Assembly (NCBI RefSeq): GCF_030406325.1
Contig: NZ_JAUEQY010000037.1
Location: 1 to 64,000, forward strand
DNA: 64,000 nt
Direction of reading: 5' to 3'
Source: Actinomadura sp. DC4
Lineage (GTDB): Bacteria > Actinomycetota > Actinomycetes > Streptosporangiales > Streptosporangiaceae
Below the pieces are notes generated by a model, which was not told where the DNA came from, made no database searches, and saw nothing but the letters and a program-made list of their open reading frames with translations. The translations under genes and the position numbers were made by a program. Shown here piece by piece: positions 37,074 to 47,136 of this stretch; position 1 is the stretch's first letter; every line of letters starts with the position of its first letter.

Positions 37074-40000
37074 CTATTGAGCGGTGGCTATGTAGTCGAG
37101 GGTCCCGGAGTATCGGCCGGTGGGGACGAAGGGGATGTCGGCCTGATAGTCGTTGCTGAGCGGGTCACCGTTCAGCGCCGAACGTGTGTTCTGGGTGTGG
37201 GTCGTGACGGGGGTGGTCGCCGAAAGAGGATGGAAGACGCTGGTGCCGGTCTCGCGCACCCGCACATCGGTGACCGGGATGCCGGCGCCGGTCTCGGGTG
37301 AGGTCAGGGTGGGCGTGGCTGCCTGGACGGTGAGGTTGTAGCCGTTGGGGTCGTTGGTGACGACGGTCATGGTGACGGCGCTGTTTTGGGTGGGGGTGGT
37401 GTTGGGGGTGCCGGTGAGGGTGAAGGCACTGGTGAGGTTGGACAGGGTGATGGTTTGTGCGGTGACGGCGATGGTGGTGGTGCAGGCGGGGTCGGTGCCG
37501 CCGGTGGGGCAGGTGCTGCCGGTCGTGGGTGAGACGGCGGTGTTGGTGAGGGTGTGGTCGCCGGTTCCGGGGTTGGTGGTGGTGACCGTGTAGGTGATGG
37601 TCGCGGTGGCCGCGAGGGGCAGGTTCCCAATCCAGGTCAGGGTGGGCGCGGTGTAGCTGAGGGTTCCCGAGGTGGCGGAGGCGTTGTTGTTGTAGGTGGC
37701 GTCGTCGATGACACCGGCGAGAGAGTCGGTGAGAGTTGCCCCGGTGTAGGGGGTCTGACCGGTGTTGGCGATGGTGATCGTGTAGCGCACCGTCCCGCCC
37801 GCGACGACCTCGGCGGTGTCGGCCGTCTTGGTGATGGTCAGGGCCGGGACCACGACGACGACCTGAGCGGTGCAGGTGGGGTCGGTGCCGCCGGTGGGGC
37901 AGTTGTTGCCCAGTTCGGCTGAGGTGAGGGTGTTGACCATGAGTTTGTCGGCGGGGTCGGGGTTCTTGACGGTGATGGTGTAGGTGATGGTGGTGGTGTC
38001 GCCGGGGTCCAGGTTCCCGGTCCAGGTCAGGGTCGGGCTGGTGTAGGTGAGGGTGCCGGAGGTGGCGGTGGCGTCGTTGCCGTAGACCGAGTCGGGCAGT
38101 ACTCCGGTGAGGGAGTCGGTGACGGTGGCGGCGGTGTAGGTGGTGGGTCCGGTGTTGGTGATGGTGATGGTGTAGGTGACGACGCCGCCGGGGGTGATGG
38201 TGGCGGTGTCGGCGGTCTTGGTGAGCGCGAGGGCCGGAATCTGGATCGTGACGGTCGTCGTGCACGCCGGATCACTGCCGCCGGCCGGGCAGTTGTTGCC
38301 CAGGGTGGTGGAGGTGATCGAGCTGGTCATGACCGGTCCGCCGGTGGGGGGGTTGTTGACCGTGACCGAGGCGGTCAGTGTCGCGGACGCACCGACGGCC
38401 AGGTCGCCGGTCCAGGTGACGGACCCGTCGAGGTTGAAGTTCAGGTTGCCGCTGGTGGTGGTGGCGTCGTTGTTGTAGGTCGCGTTGTCCAGCGCCCCGG
38501 CCAGGGCGAAGGTGAAGTTCGCGCCGGTGAACGGGGTCTGGCCGGTGTTGGTGACCACCACGGTGTAGCGGACGATCCCGGTCGGGACCGTGGTGGAGAC
38601 GTCGGTGGCCGAGGTGATGCTCAGGACCGAGGCCCGCACGGTGGTGGCGCAGCGGGGGTCGGTGCCGCCGGTCGGGCAGTTGCTGCCGGCGCTGGCGGAG
38701 GTGAGGGTGTTGGTGAGGGTCTTGTTCCCGGTGCCGGGATTGGTGAGGGTGACCGAGTAGGTGATCGACGCGGACGCGCCGGGGTTGAGCGCACCGGTCC
38801 AGGTCAGGTTCGGACTGGTGTAGGAGGCGGTGCCGGTGGTGGCCGAGGCGTCGTTGTCATAGACGGCGTCATCGAGCACACCGGTCAACGAGTCGGTGAA
38901 GGCCGCGGCGGCGTAGGGGGTCTGGCCGGTGTTGGCGACCGTGACGGTGTAGTGCACGGTCGCGCCGGGTGTGGTGGTCGCGGTGTCGGCGCTCTTGGTG
39001 ATGGTGAGGGCGGGGGTGAGGATCACGACGAGGGCGGTGCAGGCCGCGGTGTTGCCCGAGGGCGCGCAGGTACTGCCGGCCGCGGTGGAGGAGACGGTGT
39101 TGGACAGGAGTTTCCCGCCGGTGGCGGGGTTGGCGACGGTCACCGAATACGTGATGGTCACCGTCGCTCCCACCGCCACATCACCGGTCCACGTCAACGT
39201 CGGTGCGGTGTAGGAGACGGTTCCGGAGCTCGCGGCGCCGTCGTTGTTGTAAGCGGCCTCATCGATCACACCGCCCAGCGGGTCGACGACGGAGATCCCG
39301 GTGTAGGGGGTCTGGCCGGTGTTGTGGACGGTGATGGTGTAGCCGACCGTGCCGCCGGGGACGGCGGCGGGAGTGTTCGCGGTCTTGGTGATGGTCAACG
39401 CCGGGGTCAGCACTTCCACGGTGTTGGTGCAGGCCGGGTTGCTGCTCCCGGTCGGGCAGCTACTGCCCGGGGCGTCGGAGCTGGCCGTGGAGACGATGTG
39501 GTGGTTCCCGGTATCGGGGTTGTTGACCGTGACGGAGGAGGTCACCGTGACCGTCTGACCCGGCGCGATGGTCCCGGTCCACGTCAGCCCGGCCGGGCCG
39601 GCCACGAACGTCCCCGACGAAGCGGCATCATCACCGTTGGGGGTGGCGTCGTCCACCAGGTCCGGCCCGGAAAAGACGACATCGATCCCGTTGTAGGTGC
39701 TCTGGCCGGTGTTGGTGAACGTCCCGGTCAGATTCACCATCCCACCCGGGGTGGTCGTGGAGACATCAGAGGTATTGGTGATCGCCAACTCCGACACCGT
39801 CACCGTCGCGGTGCACCGCGGGTCGGTACCGGCCGCCGGGCAGTTCCCACCCGACGACGCCGAAGTCAACGTGTTGACCAGGCGGTCATTGCCGGTCTTC
39901 GTGGCGTGCACGGTGACGGTGTAGGTGACGGTGACCGATCCGGTGGCGGGCACGTTCCCGGTCCAGGTGATGTTCGGCGCCGCATACCCGGCGGTGCCGG

Positions 40001-43000
40001 AGGTCGCCGCCACGTCGTTGTTGTAGGTGGCATCGTCCAGCACCCCGGTCAGCGGATCGGTGAACGTCGCTCCCAGGAACGGCGTCGCCGCCGAGTTCGC
40101 GACCGTGACCGTGTAGGACACCACCCCACCCCGCACGGCCGACGGCGCCCCCGCCGTCTTGGTGAACGTCAACTGGCTGCTGACCACCACCGGCACCGAC
40201 ACCGCACACCGCGTATCGACCGACCCGACCGCACAGTTACTCCCCGTCGTGGCCGAGGTGACCGTGTTGGCCAGGACCTTATCGCCCAGCGAAGGGTTGT
40301 TCACCGTGACCGTGTAGGTGATCGTCGCGGACGCGCCGACGGCCAGATTCCCACTCCAGGACAGGTTCGGGCTCGTGAACGAGGCCGTGCCCGTGGAGGC
40401 GGTCGCGTCATTGCCATAGACCGCGTCGTCCAGCACCCCGGACAGGTCATCGGTGAACGCCGCACCCGTATAAGCGGTCTGCCCGGTGTTGGTGACCGTC
40501 ACCGAATACGACACCGTGCTGCCCTCGACCGCGGTCGGCTGCCCCGCCGACTTCACGATCGTCAACTCCGGCGTCAACACCACCACGATCACCACACACG
40601 CCGGGCTACCACTCCCCACCGGGCATGTGCTGCCCACCTCACTCGAGGAGATCCTGTTCACCAGCGACTTACTTCCGTTATCGGGGTCGTTGACCGTCAC
40701 GGAGTAGGTGATCGTCGTGGACGCGCCGACCGCCAGGTCCCCGGTCCACGTCAAATTCGGACTCGTATAAGAAACCGCACCGGACGTGGCGGCCGCGTCA
40801 TTGCCGTACGCGGCATCGGTCAAAACTCCCGACAGATCATCGGTCGCGACCGCTCCCGTGTACGGGGTCTGCCCGGTGTTGTGGACCACGATCGTGTAGT
40901 TGACGACCCCGCCCGGTGCCTGCGTGGCCGTATCAGCGGATTTGGTGAACGACAACGCCGGCAACAGGACGTTCACCGTGGCGGTGCACTGCGGATCCGA
41001 CCCGCCCGACGGGCAGTTGTTCCCCGCCGCCGACGACACCAGCGTCCCGGTGATGACCTTGTTCCCCGGATCAGGATTACGGACCGTCAACGTCCCGGTG
41101 ATCGTCACCACCCCACCGACCGGAATGTTCCCCGTCCAGGTGATCCCCGACGAATTCAACAGCAACGTCCCCGACGACGCCACCTGGTCACCATTGGGGA
41201 TCGCGTCATCGACCACACCCGCACTACTGGCGAACACACTGATCCCCACATACGGCGTCTGCCCCGTATTGGTGAACGTCGCGGTCAGGTGAATCACCGA
41301 ACCCGGCGTCGTGGATGTCTCGGAGTAGCTTTGGGTCAACAGCAGCTGAGAGACCCGCACCGTGGCCGTACACCGCGCATCGGCACCACCGGACGGGCAG
41401 TTGTTCCCCACCGTGGACGAGACGGCGGTGTTGGTCAGCGTGCCGTCACCGGTATCGGGACTGTGCACCGTCACGGAATAGGTGATGGTCGCGGTGGCGC
41501 CGACCGCGAGGTTCCCGGTCCACGACAACGTCGGCGCGGCGTAGGAAACGGTCCCCGACGACGCCGAAGCATCGGCGTTGTACACCGCGTCGTCCAGCAC
41601 ACCGGACAACGCGTCGGTGAACGCCGCACCCGTATAAGCCGTCTGCCCGGTGTTGGCCACCGCGACCGTGTAAGTGACCGTCCCACCCGCCACCGCCGAC
41701 GGAGCACCCGCGGTCTTGGTGATGGTCAGCTGCGGGACCAGCACCGTCACCCGCACCGAGCACGCGGAATCGGTGCCGTCAACGGGACAGTTGTTGCCCA
41801 GCGTGGAGGAGGTGATCGTGTTGACGATCTGCTTGTCGCCTGGATCGGGGTTCTTCACCGTCACCGTATAAGTGATCGTCGCGGTCGCGCCGACCGCCAG
41901 ATCACCGGACCACGACAGGGTCGGCGCACTGTAGGAGACGGTGCCCGAAGACGCCGAAGCGTCGCTGTTGTAGTTCGCATCAGGCAACACACCCGACAAC
42001 GAGTCGGTGAACGCCGCACCCACATACGCCGTCGGCCCGGTGTTGGCCGCCGTCAGCGTGTAAGTGATGACCCCGCCCGGGGTGATCGTCGCGACATCGG
42101 CGGTCTTGGTGAAACTCAACTGCGGGATCTGGATGGTCACCGTCGTGGAACACGCCGGATCCGACCCTCCGACCGGGCAGTTGCTACCCGGAGTGGTCGA
42201 GGTGATCGAGCTGGTCATCGTCGACCCACCCGTCGGCGGATTGTTCACCGTCACCGACGCCGTCAACGTCGCCGACGCCCCCACCGCCAGATCACCCGTC
42301 CACGTCACCGACCCATCAACATTGAAGTTCAAACTCCCCGACGTCGTCGTCGCATCGTTGTTGTACGTCGCGTTGTCCAACGCACCCGCCAACGCGAACG
42401 TGAAGTTCGCCCCCACATACGGCGTCTGACCCGTATTCGTCACCACCACCGTGTACCGCACCACCCCCGCCGGCACCGTCGTCGACACATCCGTCGAACT
42501 CGCAATCGACAACTGCGGAATCAACGCCGTCACCGTCACCGAACACCGCGGATCCACACCACCCGACGGACAGTTACTCCCCGCACTCGCCGACGACACC
42601 GCGTTCGACAGAGACTTGTCCCCGGTATCGGGGGATTTGACCGTCACCGAATACGTGATGACCGCCGACCCACCCGCCGACAAATTCCCACTCCAGGTGA
42701 TATCCGGGCTCGAAAAACCCGCCGTACCCGACGTCGCGGAAACGTTGTTGCCATACGTGGCGTCATCGAGCACATTCGTCAACGGGTCGGTGAACACCGC
42801 ACCCGAATAGGTCGCCTGACCACTGTTGGTGACCGTGACCGTGTAACGCACGACGTCACCGGGGGTGGCGGTGGCAACGTCGGCCTTTTTCACGATCGTC
42901 AACGACAGCAGGTTCACCGTCACCTGACACCGCGTGTCCACCGACCCCGAAGCACAGTTCGCGCCGAGCGTGGAAGAGGTGACCGTGTTCGACATCGCAC

Positions 43001-46000
43001 CGTCACCGGATCCCAGCGGCTTGACCGTCACCGAATAAGTGATCGTCGCCGTCGCACCCGCCGCCAGACTCCCGCTCCAAGTGATGTTCGGACTCGAATA
43101 ACCCGCCGTACCCGAGGTCGCGGAAACATTGTTGCCATAGGTGGCGTCATCGAGCACACCCGTCAACGGATCGGTGAAACTCACTCCGTTGAACGCGCTC
43201 GTCCCGGTGTTCTGGACGGTGATGGTGTAGTGGATCACCGACCCGGGCGCGGCGGCGGTTGTATCGGCGGTCTTGGTCATGACCACCGGCCCCACCCCGA
43301 CCACCAGCGTCGCGGCCCGCGTATCGCTCTGGCCGTTCGCATCGACGATCCGCACGGTGAACGGATAGCTGCCCGCCGTCGTCGGTGTCCCCGACAACAA
43401 ACCCGTCGAGGAGTTCAGGGTCAGGCCCGGCGGGAGGCTGCCCGCGCTGATCGACCACACGTATGGCGCCGTACCACCGGAGACGGTCAGCTGGTCGCTG
43501 TAGGGGACCCCGATCTGCCCTGACGGTGGCGGCGGGAACGTCAACGTCGGAGAGGCGACGATCACCACGGTGGCTGCCCGCGTGTCGCTCTGGTTACTCG
43601 CGTCCACGATCCTGACCGTGAACGGGTAACTCCCCGCCGTCGTCGGCGTACCCGACAGCAATCCGGTGGAGGCGTTCAGGATCAGGCCCGGCGGAAGGGA
43701 ACCGGCGCTGACCGACCACACGAACGGCGCCGTACCACCCGAAACCGTCAACTGATCACTGTAAGCGATCCCGGCCTGCCCCGACGGCGGCGGCCCGAAC
43801 GTCAACGTCGGTGAGGCGTTCGGCGTCACCGACCCCGAATGGGCCGAGGGTGGCCCGAGACCCGCGAGGTTCTGCGCGGTCACCGTGAACGTGTACGCCG
43901 TGCCCGGTGTCAGCCCCGTCGCGGTCTGCGTCGTGCCGGTCCCGGTGAACGTCTGTGGTGTCTGCGCCACCGCCCCGATGTAGGGCGTGATCACATATCC
44001 GGTGATCGGGCTGCTCCCGTTGGACGGGGCCGCCCACGTCAGCGTCGCCGAGGAGTCACCGGGGGTCGCCGCCGTGATGACCGGCTGGCCCGGCACCGTG
44101 TACGGGACGACCGCGTTGGACGGCGGGCTCGCCGCGCTGGTGCCCAGCGAGTTCGTCGCGGTGACGGTGAAGGTGTAAGACGCGCCGGCCGTGAGCCCGG
44201 TCAGCGTCCGTGTCGTCGTCGAGGCGTCATAGGACACCGGTGTCTGAGCGACTCCGTTACGGATCGGCGTCACGGTGTACCCCGTGATCGTGGACCCGTT
44301 GCTCGCCGGCGCCACCCACGACACCGTCGCACTCGTCACCCCCGCCGTCGCCGTCGGCGCCGCCGGCGCCGCAGGTTTGTCGGTATAGACGTACGCCGCG
44401 GCTCCCGCCACCCCCGTCGTCACCACGGTCACCGTCACCGCAGCCGCTGACGTCCGCCCCGGCATCGAGGAGATGCTCAGCGTCCCGTTTCCGTTCACGG
44501 TGAAACAGCCCGCGGCCGGTCCCGACGCGCACGGCAGCAGCACCACGGGCGTACCCGCCTGCTGTTCCGCCGTGGTACCGATCTCGATCGCGGTCGCCCC
44601 GGTGAGATTGCTCCCGCCGACCGTGACCGCGATGCCACCCGCGATGGTGCTGCTCGCCGGGGTCACGGTGATCCCCGACGGCGCGGCCGGGATCGTACCG
44701 GCGGTCGTCGTCGTCGCGATGCCGGGATTGCCATCGATCGAGGACACCGTCACCGTCGACCCCGTCTGGATCAACGTGGGCGTCACGCTACTGCCCGTCA
44801 CGATGCCGACCATGTTGATTCTGGGCAGACTCGTCCCCGCGCCGAAGGGCGCGTTGCTGTTCGTACACGTGATCTTCTGCCCGACAGGCGCCGCACACAC
44901 CCAGCCGGTACCGAACGCGCCCACCGGCACCACACCGGCCGGCACCGTCTCCGTCACCGAAACCGGAGACGTCTCGTTGGTCCCCGCGCCGACGCTCGGC
45001 GTCACTTGGTAATTCACCGGATCACCCGGCTGCGGCGACGAACCATTGAAACTCGTCTGCACGACGTTCAAATCCGGAACCGGGTTCAGGCTGACGACCT
45101 TGGCGTTGTCGATCTCGTGGAAGTCCGTCACCGACCCGGTCGACCCTGCCCAGCCGAACGCGAGCTGACGAGGAATGCCCGCGGCGGTCGTCCAGGTCGT
45201 CGAGGGATACAGCGCCGACGAGACCGTCGGCAACGTCCCTGTCAGCGTCCTCGGCGCCTGGCCCACAGGGGTGAACACGACCTTGTACGTACCGGCCGTC
45301 ACCGTGATACCGGATGCCGTCACCAGGCTCGCGGCGGTCGGATTGATGACCACCTCCATCGGCACCTGGGAGTTCGCCCGCGTCGTCCCATGCAACGGAA
45401 CGACCGGGGAGGTCGTGGTGGTGGCGGTGCTGTTGATGGCGCAGTACCCGGTGGTTCCTGCTCCCGGGCCACGGATGACCACCTGCCCCGCGACCTTCCC
45501 CCCGGTCGTGCTGATGTAGGGCGGATCGACGCAGCCGGTCCCCTCGTAGACGCTGTTGCTGAAGTTTCCGAAGACGTCCATTCCGACGCCGAGATAGGCG
45601 TTCGCCAGGCCGGGAAGGTTGCCTTGTTTGGAGGATGAGTAGCCGAGTCCTCCACCGGGCTGGCCGATGTTCGCCGGAGGCAGCGGGTTGGCCGGGTCCA
45701 CCGCCGCCGCCACGAAGGCCAGCCCGTCGGCATTGTTACCTCCGTACTGGTAGGCGTTGAACGTCACGTCCAGCCCCTGCGACGTCGGCGCGCTCGTGGC
45801 GCCGAACAGGCCGCCCTCCTGAAACGTCGACGTGCTGGTCAGGCGTAGCGTCCCCAGACCCGCGGCATCGTTGTTGCCTGGGCAGCTGTGCAGACCGGAT
45901 CCGGAGGGGTTGCCGGAGGCGGTCAGGCACACGGTGTTCGTACCGGACGTGCCGGCCGGCAGGGCCGGCAGGTTCACCGGGTACGCCGCATCCGGCGCGT

Positions 46001-46187
46001 TGTTCTTGAAGGGCTGGTCGAACAGCAGACTGCCGGCCGCGAAGGCCGGCTGGGGCGGCATGCCGGTGAGCGCGGCTCCGAGCATGCCGGCGAGCGCCAC
46101 CCGCGCGGCCCGCCGGCGAACTGCGGATGTCCAGCGCAGGGTAACGAGCGGGCACCCGCCGAACAGCCGCCTAGTCACTGCGGCCAT
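37074..46187 (-). CDS. Giant secreted adhesin: lectin, FN3, Ig-like and 15 DUF11 repeats
   Basis: The product has 3,037 aa. The signal peptide runs to ~50 (ALTGMPPQPAFA). A legume/L-type lectin-like domain spans ~51-365 (NNADGLAFVAA, YLGVGMDVFGNFSN). A divergent DUF11 (~369-495), an IPT/Ig-like region (~500-600) and two FN3 domains (~605-790) follow. Two He_PIG-type Ig domains (~791-965, SGGTAPFVWSVSAGSLPPGL) precede 15 tandem DUF11/DUF7507 repeats (~968-2905), each ~129 aa with a Cys pair such as NCPSGGVDPRC. The last ~128 residues match the small protein next door. There is no LPxTG and no C-terminal helix. The start is inside the end of the DUF916-like gene (17-bp overlap); nearby GTG codons are alternatives. 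Probable adhesion to glycans. Confidence 0.9.
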   Translation of the reverse strand: MAAVTRRLFGGCPLVTLRWTSAVRRRAARVALAGMLGAALTGMPPQPAFAAGSLLFDQPFKNNAPDAAYPVNLPALPAGTSGTNTVCLTASGNPSGSGLHSCPGNNDAAGLGTLRLTSTSTFQEGGLFGATSAPTSQGLDVTFNAYQYGGNNADGLAFVAAAVDPANPLPPANIGQPGGGLGYSSSKQGNLPGLANAYLGVGMDVFGNFSNSVYEGTGCVDPPYISTTGGKVAGQVVIRGPGAGTTGYCAINSTATTTTSPVVPLHGTTRANSQVPMEVVINPTAASLVTASGITVTAGTYKVVFTPVGQAPRTLTGTLPTVSSALYPSTTWTTAAGIPRQLAFGWAGSTGSVTDFHEIDNAKVVSLNPVPDLNVVQTSFNGSSPQPGDPVNYQVTPSVGAGTNETSPVSVTETVPAGVVPVGAFGTGWVCAAPVGQKITCTNSNAPFGAGTSLPRINMVGIVTGSSVTPTLIQTGSTVTVSSIDGNPGIATTTTAGTIPAAPSGITVTPASSTIAGGIAVTVGGSNLTGATAIEIGTTAEQQAGTPVVLLPCASGPAAGCFTVNGNGTLSISSMPGRTSAAAVTVTVVTTGVAGAAAYVYTDKPAAPAAPTATAGVTSATVSWVAPASNGSTITGYTVTPIRNGVAQTPVSYDASTTTRTLTGLTAGASYTFTVTATNSLGTSAASPPSNAVVPYTVPGQPVITAATPGDSSATLTWAAPSNGSSPITGYVITPYIGAVAQTPQTFTGTGTTQTATGLTPGTAYTFTVTAQNLAGLGPPSAHSGSVTPNASPTLTFGPPPSGQAGIAYSDQLTVSGGTAPFVWSVSAGSLPPGLILNASTGLLSGTPTTAGSYPFTVRIVDASNQSDTRAATVVIVASPTLTFPPPPSGQIGVPYSDQLTVSGGTAPYVWSISAGSLPPGLTLNSSTGLLSGTPTTAGSYPFTVRIVDANGQSDTRAATLVVGVGPVVMTKTADTTAAAPGSVIHYTITVQNTGTSAFNGVSFTDPLTGVLDDATYGNNVSATSGTAGYSSPNITWSGSLAAGATATITYSVTVKPLGSGDGAMSNTVTSSTLGANCASGSVDTRCQVTVNLLSLTIVKKADVATATPGDVVRYTVTVTNSGQATYSGAVFTDPLTNVLDDATYGNNVSATSGTAGFSSPDITWSGNLSAGGSAVITYSVTVKSPDTGDKSLSNAVSSASAGSNCPSGGVDPRCSVTVTALIPQLSIASSTDVSTTVPAGVVRYTVVVTNTGQTPYVGANFTFALAGALDNATYNNDATTTSGSLNFNVDGSVTWTGDLAVGASATLTASVTVNNPPTGGSTMTSSITSTTPGSNCPVGGSDPACSTTVTIQIPQLSFTKTADVATITPGGVITYTLTAANTGPTAYVGAAFTDSLSGVLPDANYNSDASASSGTVSYSAPTLSWSGDLAVGATATITYTVTVKNPDPGDKQIVNTITSSTLGNNCPVDGTDSACSVRVTVLVPQLTITKTAGAPSAVAGGTVTYTVAVANTGQTAYTGAAFTDALSGVLDDAVYNADASASSGTVSYAAPTLSWTGNLAVGATATITYSVTVHSPDTGDGTLTNTAVSSTVGNNCPSGGADARCTATVRVSQLLLTQSYSETSTTPGSVIHLTATFTNTGQTPYVGISVFASSAGVVDDAIPNGDQVASSGTLLLNSSGITWTGNIPVGGVVTITGTLTVRNPDPGNKVITGTLVSSAAGNNCPSGGSDPQCTATVNVLLPALSFTKSADTATQAPGGVVNYTIVVHNTGQTPYTGAVATDDLSGVLTDAAYGNDAAATSGAVSYTSPNLTWTGDLAVGASTTITYSVTVNDPDNGSKSLVNRISSSEVGSTCPVGSGSPACVVIVVVLTPELTIVKSAGQPTAVEGSTVSYSVTVTNTGQTAYTGAAFTDDLSGVLDDAVYGNDATASTGTASFTSPNLSWSGNLAVGASATITYTVTVNNPSLGDKVLANTVTSATTGSNCAVGSVDTRCAVSVPVVVSSQLTFTKTAGAPSAVRGGVVSYTVTVANSAATPFLGATFTDPLTGVLDDATYNNDVAATSGTAGYAAPNITWTGNVPATGSVTVTYTVTVHATKTGNDRLVNTLTSASSGGNCPAAGTDPRCTATVTVSELAITNTSDVSTTTPGGMVNLTGTFTNTGQSTYNGIDVVFSGPDLVDDATPNGDDAASSGTFVAGPAGLTWTGTIAPGQTVTVTSSVTVNNPDTGNHHIVSTASSDAPGSSCPTGSSNPACTNTVEVLTPALTITKTANTPAAVPGGTVGYTITVHNTGQTPYTGISVVDPLGGVIDEAAYNNDGAASSGTVSYTAPTLTWTGDVAVGATVTITYSVTVANPATGGKLLSNTVSSTAAGSTCAPSGNTAACTALVVILTPALTITKSADTATTTPGATVHYTVTVANTGQTPYAAAAFTDSLTGVLDDAVYDNDASATTGTASYTSPNLTWTGALNPGASASITYSVTLTNPGTGNKTLTNTLTSASAGSNCPTGGTDPRCATTVRASVLSITSATDVSTTVPTGIVRYTVVVTNTGQTPFTGANFTFALAGALDNATYNNDATTTSGNLNFNLDGSVTWTGDLAVGASATLTASVTVNNPPTGGPVMTSSITSTTLGNNCPAGGSDPACTTTVTIQIPALALTKTADTATITPGGVVTYTITITNTGPTTYTAATVTDSLTGVLPDSVYGNDATATSGTLTYTSPTLTWTGNLDPGDTTTITYTITVKNPDPADKLMVNTLTSAELGNNCPTGGTDPTCTAQVVVVVPALTITKTADTAEVVAGGTVRYTITIANTGQTPYTGATLTDSLAGVIDDATYNNNASATSGTLSYTAPTLTWIGNLPLAATATITYTVTTTNPGTGDHTLTNTAVSPTTGSTCPTGGTDPACTTTIAVTAQTITLSNLTSAFTLTGTPNTTPTQNSAVTMTVVTNDPNGYNLTVQAATPTLTSPETGAGIPVTDVRVRETGTSVFHPLSATTPVTTHTQNTRSALNGDPLSNDYQADIPFVPTGRYSGTLDYIATAQ
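37465..43288 (-). repeat. Fifteen tandem ~388-bp coding repeats (DUF11)
   Basis: Each unit begins with a variant of LTITKTADxxxxxPGGxVxY and ends with a Cys-x(6-8)-Cys motif and a beta strand. Three sequence subtypes can be told apart. Type A (NFTFALAGALDNATYNND) is units 3 and 13. Type B (HLTATFTNTG / NLTGTFTNTG) is units 6 and 10. All others are type C. Confidence 0.88.
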
Positions 46188-47136
46188 CGTCGTTCGCGGC
46201 CTGATCCGCGCTGAGCGCGGAGGCGGCGGCGAGCACCTTGGCACGGAAGCGGCGTCGTACGAACCAGCCCAGGAGCAGCAGGATCATCAGCACTCCGAAC
46301 AGCGCCGCCGCCAGGTGCACCGGGAAGATGATGATCTGGACGGCCGCCGGGCTCGCCTTCGCGTTCGAGCCCGGCACCGACAGCGTCGCGTGGCACACGC
46401 ACATCAGCGGCGGGTTCCAGCGGGCGGTGACCTCGCGGGTCGAGTCGCGCATCACGGTGAAGTCGGGAAACGACACCCTGCCTCCGCCGACCTCGACGTG
46501 CATCTTTCCCTTGCCGCGGAAGTCGCGGTGCACGGTGCCGCTGTCGTGGACCCGTGTACTGAGGTAGATGGGTCCGTGCGTGGCGAACCCAGGCGCCCTC
46601 AGCGGGGTGACCTCGACCGTCCTGTCGGCCGACCCGGGGACGGCCATGAACACCGGAGTGGCGATCCCGCGGTTGATCCTGATGTTCGCGGCGTTCCGGC
46701 CGGCCGGGACCTTGAATATCAGCGCGAGCTGGTGATCGCCAGGCTCCGCCCTGTCCGGCCGACTGATGTGGAATGTCACGTTCTGGCTTGTGCCCGGCTT
46801 TATCAGAAAATGCGTCGGAGTGATCCGAGCCCAGCCCGATGCCGCATACGGGGCATCGGGCTTGAAGTTGAGCGCGCCGTCCTCCATTGCCGTGAAGTCG
46901 GCTTTCTGCACGTTGACCATGAATGGCAGCCGACCGCCATTGGTGACCACGAACTTCTGGGTGGCCGTGGCGGCACCGGCCGGGATGACGAGCCGGGTCG
47001 GGGTCACCTGGAACGAGAAGCCCGGTGCGGGAGCGCCGCGCGCTACGGTGCCCGGGACCTGGCACAACAAGATGCATGTAATGCAGAAAAGGACGCCGAC
47101 CTCACGTCGGAGCCGATCGGTCACGGCACACTTCAT
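46171..47136 (-). CDS. DUF916/WxLIP-like membrane-anchored surface protein
   Basis: The product has 321 aa. An N-terminal signal (VGVLFCITCILLCQVPGTVA) is followed by an Ig-like domain opening FSFQVTPTRLVIPAGAATAT, with KFVVTNGGRLPFMVNVQ and GDHQLALIFKVPAG. A second beta domain follows, then a C-terminal helix (LAAALFGVLMILLLLGWFV) and RRRFRAK. This order (two beta domains, one helix, basic tail) is that of DUF916 proteins that accompany WxL proteins in Firmicutes. It probably scaffolds the giant adhesin, with which it overlaps by 17 bp. The start is uncertain: ATG 47136 was chosen for the signal peptide, but ATGs at about 47193 and 47172 are open. Confidence 0.72.
   Translation of the reverse strand: MKCAVTDRLRREVGVLFCITCILLCQVPGTVARGAPAPGFSFQVTPTRLVIPAGAATATQKFVVTNGGRLPFMVNVQKADFTAMEDGALNFKPDAPYAASGWARITPTHFLIKPGTSQNVTFHISRPDRAEPGDHQLALIFKVPAGRNAANIRINRGIATPVFMAVPGSADRTVEVTPLRAPGFATHGPIYLSTRVHDSGTVHRDFRGKGKMHVEVGGGRVSFPDFTVMRDSTREVTARWNPPLMCVCHATLSVPGSNAKASPAAVQIIIFPVHLAAALFGVLMILLLLGWFVRRRFRAKVLAAASALSADQAANDDGRSD

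Noticed and set aside
37465-43288. Tandem repeats as a CRISPR array or satellite
   Set aside because: The period is about 388 bp, a multiple of three, and the units encode protein domains with cysteine pairs. There are no short repeats with unique spacers.
38952-43523. Open frame of 1,523 codons on the plus strand
   Set aside because: It lies antisense inside the giant adhesin gene and simply mirrors its repeats. Composition is Arg/His/Gly/Asp-rich with no domain. Stop codons are rare on this strand because of the repeat codon usage.
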